From positions 48,055,958 through 48,119,957 of the forward strand of contig CM055103.1 in NCBI GenBank assembly GCA_029204225.1: a DNA stretch of 64,000 bases. Direction: 5' to 3'. Made by a program: the position numbers and the translations under genes. The stretch comes from Diphasiastrum complanatum (taxonomy: Eukaryota; Streptophyta; Lycopodiopsida; Lycopodiales; Lycopodiaceae). This document shows, in pieces, positions 58,180 through 64,000 of the stretch. Position 1 is the first letter of the stretch; every line of letters begins with the position of its first letter. The notes under the pieces were generated by a model. It ran no database searches and was not told the origin of the DNA. It was given only the letters and a program-made list of their open reading frames with translations.

Positions 58180-58536
58180 GTTTGAGAAAGTTGATGTCCT
58201 CATCAGGGCCAAACTAGAACCTAAGACTCATGGCACGAGCTTAATTCACCGGCCAGACTTTAGTCACATATACAAGGGCACGGGCTTGATTCACCGGCCA
58301 AAGGAAACCAACTGTAAAGCGGAGTAATGATATTGTGTTTTACACCCAGCACATGAAAAGTGTGGATCTAGTTCACTTACGTAAAACCTATGTGAAGCTG
58401 CTGCACTTAGACATTAGACTGAAGCTCACTCCTCGATGAGAAATGCGGCTTACTTTATTAACATGAAAGAAAAAGGTACTTACGGCTCCCTTAAGCCTCA
58501 GATATGTCGTTTTCGTCGCACATCTGGATGAGTCCC

Positions 58537-60138
58537 CTAGGACTCTAGATATTTCGTTTGGTCGTCCAGGTTGAGCTCCTTGAGCTCTGCATCGGCACTT
58601 AGATTCACCTTTGATGTAGAAATCATAGGCAATGTTGGCTCCATTTGACCTCGCGTCAGCTGGTTTGTCACTGTTGGATGTCCTTCCTTAAAGAAGTGAG
58701 CTTTCGCTTGGTCACACAAGGTGAGCTCCTTGAGCTCTGCATCGGCACTTGAATTCACCTTTGATGTAGAGACTATAGGCAATGTTGGCTCCATTTGTTC
58801 CCATGTCAGCTGGTCTGTCACTGTTGGCTGTCCTTCGTTAAATAGGTGAATGAGATTGGGAGGAATGGTTGGCTCAGGTTCATTTGTGTCGTTCTTTTCT
58901 AGTTGGTCCCCTGGCACAGCTCTGACGACACAAGGTCTCCTGCCATTATATAATAACACAAGGTTAACCCCTTTTGCCAAAAAGGCCACCACATGTTCGT
59001 TAAACCAGCTTAATCCCAAAATAGCGTCGAAAGCATCCATCTTCAAGATTGTGAACGTTAGTTGATTCTTCCAGGCTCCCAGAGAGATTGGTAAGTTGGT
59101 TGCCAATCTACAAGTGGTCATTGTACCTTTCACGGTCTCCACACAAATAGGAGTCACATTTTCTTCACATTGGATGTCCAATTCTCCTGTCAGTTTTTCT
59201 GACAAGTAGTTATGTGACGCCCCCAGATCTACCATGAAGTAAATGATCCTGTCTTGAATACAGCCTTTCAGGTACAATAACTTGGATCCTCTCGCAGAAG
59301 TCGCCATAAGATGTTCACAATACGCCGCAAGTGCCCCTATCTGTTGCAAGGCATTCAGGTCAAACTTCGTCAAATCCGTTTCTGGGTCCTCTTCATTATC
59401 TTGTTCACCATCTTCTTGATCAAATGCCTCTCTCTCCATCCTATAAAATCCTTCAATGGCAGCCATGATTTGCTTATTCAATGGTTTGGGGCATGACCTC
59501 CAAGAGTGACCTTGCTGATGACAATTGAAGCAACGCATGGAACTGCCCACTGTTGGTGAGCTGTTGCTGTGACTAGCTGAAGGTCCAACATTGTTTCTTC
59601 TCTGGAACATGTTCCCTCCATTGTTGCCTTGGTTGCCAAACCCTTTTTTTGTTGGGAATTTGTTCACGCTACTCGAGGCTTGGTTGCCATTTGGAGCTGA
59701 GTCCCCCCTTGAAAAGAAGCTCGGACTCGGTCTGGATCCACTAAATACTCTTGTTGAGGTTGCGGGAGCAGCTGGTGCCAATGTGCTCTCATAATCACAA
59801 ACCATTTCAGCCGCTCGAATAGTTGAACTGAAATCATGGGACATGTAGCTGTCTATCGCACGCCGGATCCAAGATTGCATTCCAGACAATAGGTAATGAG
59901 TTTTGTCCACCTCGGACATATCTTCAATAACCCATACACTCTGTCTGAATTTATTGAGGTACTCTCGCAATGACCCTTTCTGTTTGAGCCCCGATAATTC
60001 TGTCCTCAATCTCATGTGTGAATCCTTCGGTATGAACTCCTCTCGTAACGCGGCTTTGAATGCGTCCCATGTTTGAAAATGCATTCCTGCCATCCGGTAC
60101 CAATTTGTAGTGTAGCCCTCAAAATATGCTAATGCCAA
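58537..60138 (-). CDS. Gypsy-type GAG C-terminal part, zinc knuckle and protease-like domain
   Basis: 533 codons. Gag core: ALAYFEGYTTNWYRMAG, FKAALREEFIPKDSHMRLR and LSGLKQKGSLREYLNKFRQ, standard for gypsy Gag. Gly/Asn/Ser-rich linker, then knuckle CFNCHQQGHSWRSC (about 59,535-59,495). Retropepsin-like fold from KGCIQDRIIYFMVDLGASHNYL to DAILGLSWF; the active-site triad reads D-L-G instead of D-S/T-G (59,221-59,229), so proteolysis may be impaired. The C-terminal about 110 residues hold two copies of a 54-residue unit (EG.PTVT.QLT..QMEPTLP). The frame ends 370 bases before the polypurine tract. It is joined to the upstream frame 60,677-60,129 by a one-base shift. Confidence 0.85.
   Translation of the reverse strand: MALAYFEGYTTNWYRMAGMHFQTWDAFKAALREEFIPKDSHMRLRTELSGLKQKGSLREYLNKFRQSVWVIEDMSEVDKTHYLLSGMQSWIRRAIDSYMSHDFSSTIRAAEMVCDYESTLAPAAPATSTRVFSGSRPSPSFFSRGDSAPNGNQASSSVNKFPTKKGFGNQGNNGGNMFQRRNNVGPSASHSNSSPTVGSSMRCFNCHQQGHSWRSCPKPLNKQIMAAIEGFYRMEREAFDQEDGEQDNEEDPETDLTKFDLNALQQIGALAAYCEHLMATSARGSKLLYLKGCIQDRIIYFMVDLGASHNYLSEKLTGELDIQCEENVTPICVETVKGTMTTCRLATNLPISLGAWKNQLTFTILKMDAFDAILGLSWFNEHVVAFLAKGVNLVLLYNGRRPCVVRAVPGDQLEKNDTNEPEPTIPPNLIHLFNEGQPTVTDQLTWEQMEPTLPIVSTSKVNSSADAELKELTLCDQAKAHFFKEGHPTVTNQLTRGQMEPTLPMISTSKVNLSADAELKELNLDDQTKYLES
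58551..58860 (-). repeat. Coding tandem duplication, two units of about 162 bp
   Basis: Units at about 58,551-58,695 and 58,713-58,860 (plus coordinates) encode the duplicated tail of the GAG-only protein. Both contain GAGCTCCTTGAGCTCTGCAT and CACTGTTGG. Differences are scattered and in frame, which suggests the duplication was kept as coding sequence for a while. Confidence 0.85.
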
Positions 60139-60677
60139 GTCATTCTTTCTTCCTCAGAAGTGTTCATCAGACGGAAGTAATGGTCCATGTGAAACAACCA
60201 ATCTTTCACAACTCGTATGTCACGCTCTCCTTTGAAAGTAGGTGGTGCTTTCACTTTGGCAGTCTTTCTTGGGCCCTCCGTGTTTCGCGCTCGTGGTTCT
60301 CTTGGTATCTGTGGAGGAGGCGCCACTGCATTTCCCCTAGTTGCTTCCAACTCTTCAAACCTGGCTTCGAGCTGTGTTAGCCCGTCTCTTATTTCTCTAG
60401 CAAGGTTAATTTGAGTAAGATTCATGGCTCGCAAGGATGTTTGCCATTCTTTCCTTTCGGTTTCTCTATCCTTCTTCACCTCACTAAGCATAGCCGTCAT
60501 TGCGCTTGATAAGTATTGCCGCATCTTCACTTCAAAGAGGTCCTGTTGCGCCTCTGGCAAGGGTTCATCTCTTGGTGTAGGTTCAGAAGGGCCACCCATC
60601 TCTTCTTGGAGAGGCGCCACTGTGGAGTGCATACGCTCTTTCTTTCTCGACTTGGACCTGGTGCCATCTCGATGCAT
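60129..60677 (-). CDS. GAG N-terminal part of the GAG-only element
   Basis: 182 codons: a basic start, a Pro/Glu-rich part, a helical segment (MRQYLSSAMTAMLSEVKKD to IRDGLTQLEARFEELEATRG) that is probably coiled coil, a Pro/Arg linker, and VKAPPTFKGERDIRVVKDWLFHMDHYF, the usual entry of gypsy Gag. The frame changes at about 60,129-60,138, where the next frame resumes the same domain (ALAYFEGY). The overlap is ten bases. This could be a simple indel or a programmed frameshift. Confidence 0.8.
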   Translation of the reverse strand: MHRDGTRSKSRKKERMHSTVAPLQEEMGGPSEPTPRDEPLPEAQQDLFEVKMRQYLSSAMTAMLSEVKKDRETERKEWQTSLRAMNLTQINLAREIRDGLTQLEARFEELEATRGNAVAPPPQIPREPRARNTEGPRKTAKVKAPPTFKGERDIRVVKDWLFHMDHYFRLMNTSEEERMTWH

Positions 60678-61538
60678 GCGAGAGCTGTATTCTCAAGCCA
60701 GCTCTTCTCCGTCCATCAATGCTCGTAACTCTTCAAGATGGTCCTCCATTATAGTCAGAGGTGTACTTCCAACAGATTATCGCTCCCTTCTGTCGGTCGG
60801 GCCCCACAGCTCTCTTTTCTTCTTTATTAAATCAGCTTCAATGAAAATATCCCTTCCTCAAACTTAGCACGCCCACATCACCTGAGAGCCAAGTAGGAAC
60901 CAGATCATTTATGTCCAAGCAAGCACACAACAAACGGAACATACCAACCAAAGCAAACACAGAGGATCCCTCTCAAGCCACAAACCCCCCTGAGACCGGA
61001 CGTAGGACCTTTGCCTAGCCGCGCCCACACAAATCTATCACAGAATTAGCCCACGGGGAAACATCCATCCAACCATCCGTGCTTTCACCATTAAGCAGCA
61101 CATTGCCTCAGTCACGCCCTACCACTTTTTGGTCGATAGCCCTTATAGCTAAATGATCGACAGCTATCCCGCACCGGCAGCTAACCACCCGTGCTTTACA
61201 CCCAAATTCGAGCAGCATCTCTGTATTAATGGTTAACCCGTACAGTTCGAATATGTCGCCCCGCACCCCAAAGGTACAGACTGTGCTTTCACCTACCTAG
61301 GCAGCACTTTGCCTCATCCGTCCTACGTGCAGACAGCACCAGGCCCGAACCGCGAGAACTGACCGTGCTTACACCTCGAGGGCAGCACTTTGACTCATCA
61401 AGTCCCCCGTTCTGCCGATCACCCCGACCGTGGACGCACCCGTGCTTACACTGTGGGCAGCACCTTGCGCAACGGTTGTCCTGACAAATCCCAAAACGTG
61501 GCCATCCCTGTGAGACTTGCGTAGCTGACCGGCTAGTC
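60678..61538 (-). other. Leader of the GAG-only element
   Basis: About 860 bases between primer site and gag start. GC-rich and free of long frames on the minus strand. Contains five GTGCT...AGCAC hairpin units between 61,079 and 61,463. Confidence 0.7.
61079..61463 (-). repeat. Five spaced hairpin repeats in the leader
   Basis: Units at 61,079-61,101, 61,191-61,218, 61,283-61,307, 61,365-61,388 and 61,442-61,463. Each is GTGCT, then 12-18 bases including T.CACC or TACAC, then AGCAC (AGCAT in the second), usually followed by .TTGCCTCA or a close variant. Spacing between starts falls from 112 to 92, 82 and 77 bases. In the element's RNA they lie about 90-475 nt after the primer site, where packaging or dimerisation signals of retroelements sit. 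That role is inference. Confidence 0.75.
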
Positions 61539-61551
61539 GGCTCTGATAACA
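61539..61551 (-). promoter_or_regulatory. Primer binding site of the GAG-only element
   Basis: The minus strand reads TGTTATCAGAGCC, one base off the standard TGGTATCAGAGCC, two bases after the 5' LTR end at 61,554. Confidence 0.8.
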
Positions 61552-61553
61552 CA

Positions 61554-62471
61554 TGTTGCGCCGGCGCCTCAAAGGGCGCTGGGACTTGAGCGGTTTCCCC
61601 AACACGTGCTTAAGTCTAACATTCATCCATCATGCACTTACGTAAAAGCCAACTCAGAAACGTAACAAGCTAAACTATTCAGACTTAAGAAAACTGGAAT
61701 CCCAACCAACCCGAAAGCCAACTCAAAATCCGTCCCCAAAAGGTAACCAAAGGCAAGACAAGCCACACATGAAACCCAAGGCATAGTGGTCGCCAAACTG
61801 ACCAATTGGCATAGCGGCAGCCCCATGTCGATGACAGGGACCCTTAGGCGCCAGCGACGCAAAAAGGTTGTAGTAAGGGTCCTTCCACTTGGACCAGTCC
61901 CGGAGGCGAAACCGAAATGGTAATCATCCCCAAGGATCAACTTTATTAGATTTGGAAGAGGTTACATTCATACATAGACTGACCGGTCTCGGGGCCACCA
62001 ACACGTGCTGGGCATTGTGCCTGGCTCGTGCTGGTAGAGGGAGCGAGACCTGGCGATTGGATTCCTGGCGCTGGTTGAGCTGCCCAAGTTTCTGTCTGCC
62101 GAACTCCCCCTATAGTTCTGCTGTGATTCGGCGCACCCCCTCTGGTTTGAAACATAGTGCTTTATGGTAAAGCACGCTTTTTAGGACTTAGTTTTTTATT
62201 TTGCTGATTAAGCTTGGCAAGCCTGGCAGAATCAGTCTGGCTCCCGGACATGGGTCTTGGGAGCCGTCCCGACGGCCGAATCAACCTGCTTTCCTGACTA
62301 GGCCATGACTCGAGCTCCAGAGCTAGCTCATGACTTTGTGACTACTTGACTGGCTCACCACAGTTCGGAGGCTCAGTCCTTGACGTTCTAACTAGCTCTG
62401 GGACCTTAGAGAGTGTCACCCCTTTGAGTCTTACAGGGCACGCTGGGTGCACCCGAGTCAGCTTTACAACA
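61554..62471 (-). repeat. 5' LTR of the GAG-only element (918 bp)
   Basis: Plus-strand ends TGTTGCGCCGG and TTTACAACA; matches 57,249-58,169. Confidence 0.93.
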
Positions 62472-62483
62472 AGTGCACACTAG
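62472..62483 (+). pseudogene. CACTA TNP2, remainder of the interrupted exon
   Basis: After the AGTGC duplication the exon resumes for a few bases (coding GPVHTR when read across the insertion) and ends at a GT donor at 62,484. The matching acceptor is at 63,428-63,429, so the intron holds the hAT-like element. Confidence 0.75.
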
Positions 62484-62515
62484 GTATAAGTGCATAAATT
62501 ATCTTTTGCATGTGT

Positions 62516-62523
62516 ATTTAAAC
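62516..62523. repeat. 8-bp target duplication ATTTAAAC (left)
   Basis: Repeated at 63,356-63,363. An 8-bp duplication is the hallmark of hAT transposases. Confidence 0.9.
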
Positions 62524-63355
62524 CATAGTTGCAGCGAATCTCGATTCGCTGGGTCTGCGATTCGCGGGTCGCGATTCTGCGAATCGCGATTCGCGACCCA
62601 GAATCGCAAAAAAAATAAATAAATAAAATTTGGAAAAATAGCTTATTGCTGAAATTTTTTTAGGGGATCAATGGTCAAACCAGCGTTTTGCCTCTCAGAA
62701 GTGCAGTAGATGAGGCACAAACAGATCTTATTTTCAGTAGCTATCCGGTTGTCATTTGCTCTGGTTTTCAGTAAATGTTAATGCTACAGTTTGGACTATC
62801 AATTGTATGGATGATGATCACTTTTGCAATTGATTCACTGGAGATGTGAGTGCAATGTACATACAGTTGGGGGCATAAATATTGGGTCCTTCTCGGCGCG
62901 CATTTGGACCCCATTTTTATCTACAGGGGGGCGGTGGCATTTTTATCTACAATGTCTATATAGCAAGAAGCTCTAGGGGGTTCGGGGGACAGTAGCCCCC
63001 CGAAAAACGGGGGGTTCGGGGGGCAGTAGCATCCTAGTGGGGGTTTGGGGGGCAACACCCCCCAACGGCGGGGTCCGGGGGCGTTCCCCCCGGCCCCGAC
63101 GGTAAGGCCTCTTCATGATTTGGCCTTCCAACTCCCCGAGTGAAAACACACTTTTTGGTGTTTCGCACCCGAAACAGTCGGCAAACTACACAATCATAAT
63201 CCCCTCGATCAGAGCTTTCATCTGATACCCATATTACCTAAAAAAATTTCAAAAAAAAGATAAAAAATCGATTCTACACGATTCTGGGAAAATCCTGAAT
63301 CGCGAATCGGAATCGCGATTCTGAATCGCTATTCGGGAATCGCGCTGCAACTATG
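62524..63355. mobile_element. Non-autonomous hAT-like element (832 bp)
   Basis: Perfect 13-bp terminal inverted repeats CATAGTTGCAGCG, flanked by an 8-bp ATTTAAAC duplication, inside a CACTA intron. Both ends carry clusters of the palindromic word GATTCGCGAATC and variants (62,535-62,610 and 63,270-63,345), like the subterminal transposase-binding repeats of Ac/Ds. The core contains a G-rich block (62,960-63,105). No transposase frame, so it needs a helper. Confidence 0.88.
62960..63105 (+). repeat. G-rich repeat block inside the hAT-like element
   Basis: At least three copies of a GGGGGTTCGGGGGGCAGTAG-like unit followed by CCCCCC-containing returns. The runs of five or six G could form G-quadruplexes or G/C hairpins. 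Confidence 0.75.
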
Positions 63356-63363
63356 ATTTAAAC
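63356..63363. repeat. 8-bp target duplication ATTTAAAC (right)
   Basis: Identical to 62,516-62,523. Confidence 0.9.
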
Positions 63364-63429
63364 TAAATCAATTGATACATGAACTCATTAAATAAAACCC
63401 TTATTTTTTAACCATTTGTGACTTTTTAG

Positions 63430-63942
63430 GTGGATGTTCTTTATGGAAAGGTACATGAAAGTCTTAAAAGATTTTGTGCGTCAAAAGACAAGGCCTGAAG
63501 GTAGCATGTCAGAGGGATGGTTAGTACATGAATCTCTCTTTTATGTTATTGAAATTTTGCACCAACTACATCCATCTGCTCCACTATTGTGGCATGATGA
63601 GCAAGCCGAAGAGGTAACTAGTGAAAAACCTCAAGGGATGGGAAAGGTCCATAGGTTGGCACCCTTCCAACGAATTTTTTTTTTACATTCATGTTTTATA
63701 ATTGTGGAGTTATGGATAAATGGTTAGACCTATATGAAGAAGAAAAGAAAGAGAGGGCCTTGTCTAGAAAGCGCCAATGACAAAATAGAGGTAGACACAT
63801 GGCCTCAAGTTCACATGACCTTGAGCCATTGCCCAAGCAATGCACTATAGAGTGGATGCATGACACACTACAAAAAGCAACAAAAGAGGGACAAAAAATA
63901 TCAAACGCAGAATGGGACTTTGCAAGAGGATGCGAATGGAAG
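63430..63942 (+). pseudogene. CACTA TNP2 transposase gene, 3' part
   Basis: Exon after the AG acceptor at 63,428-63,429. Reads RWMFFMERYMKVLKDFVRQ, TRPEGSMSEGWLVHESLFY, the conserved block of TNP2 (R.RPEGS.AEGY..EE). It shifts frame at the T tract near 63,678-63,686 and continues as YVLYNCGVMDKWLDLYEEEKK-like text to about 63,770, where a TGA follows. Sequence similar to the post-catalytic TNP2 region runs to a possible GT donor near 63,943. The gene continues beyond the window. Confidence 0.8.
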
Positions 63943-64000
63943 GTATTATTCTTTAGATACTTTATTATTAGAACATTCTTGTTTATAACAATATTTGTTT
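63943..64000. other. Probable next CACTA intron
   Basis: AT-rich end of the window after a GTATTATTC donor-like site; no coding sequence visible. Confidence 0.35.

Larger units (their letters stand above)
57249..62471 (-). mobile_element. Non-autonomous LTR element encoding only GAG-protease (5,223 bp)
   Basis: Flanked by AGTGC (57,244-57,248 and 62,472-62,476) inside a CACTA exon. LTRs of 921 bp (57,249-58,169) and 918 bp (61,554-62,471) begin TGTTG and end TTTACAACA. They differ at roughly 20-25 positions by eye, so the element is older than the copia at 34,782. On the minus strand the order is 5' LTR, primer site, hairpin-rich leader, gag, protease-like domain, duplicated C-terminal tail, polypurine tract, 3' LTR. 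No RT, RNase H or integrase exists and there is no room for them. It must rely on a gypsy helper. This agrees with the plant TR-GAG class (LTR elements with only a GAG domain). Confidence 0.9.

Overview
The window looks like nuclear DNA of a land plant with a large, repeat-rich genome. It holds a plant-type Rho GDP-dissociation inhibitor (RhoGDI) gene with spliceosomal introns, Ty1/copia and Ty3/gypsy LTR retrotransposons (several with primer sites matching the 3' end of initiator tRNA-Met), a CACTA/En-Spm transposase gene, a plant LINE fragment and long dinucleotide microsatellites. Nothing here fixes the species. A non-flowering plant or a large-genome angiosperm are both possible.

Layout. 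1-3.2 kb: LTR and leader pieces of one retroelement in inverted arrangement. 3.2-9.4 kb: mostly featureless AT-rich DNA with a minus-strand LINE fragment (5.9-6.8 kb), an (AT)n tract and a (CT)n tract. 9.4-10.7 kb: minus-strand copia 3' half. 12.7-14.95 kb: the only apparently intact host gene, RhoGDI (five coding exons, 251 aa, last intron of GC-AG type). 16.9-32.6 kb: a graveyard of at least seven copia or gypsy pieces on both strands plus a decayed coiled-coil gene. 34,782-40,114: a nearly intact young copia element with 390-bp LTRs that differ at only two positions by eye, and a TGGAG target duplication. 40.8-43.9 kb: a gypsy pol segment lying inside one arm of a head-to-head LTR pair and bounded by a perfect 26-bp direct repeat. 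44.3-45.8 kb: duplicated gypsy RNase H and copia integrase/RNase H scraps. 47.0-49.4 kb: a 690-codon open frame for an unrecognised coiled-coil protein. 52.6-52.9 kb: decayed gypsy RT.

54.8 kb to the end is a nested stack. A CACTA TNP2 gene with clear introns carries three nonsense codons and two frameshifts. One of its exons is split by a 5.2-kb LTR element (57,249-62,471, TSD AGTGC) that encodes only GAG and a protease-like domain. The adjoining intron is occupied by an 832-bp hAT-like element (62,524-63,355, TSD ATTTAAAC). The GAG-only element has a leader with five regularly spaced GTGCT...AGCAC hairpins.

Most of the window is therefore successive mobile-element insertion around one housekeeping signalling gene. 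The best candidates for something not yet described are the GAG-only element with its hairpin leader, the 690-aa coiled-coil open frame, and the 26-bp-flanked pol insertion. All coordinates and alignments were made by eye; no database search was possible.
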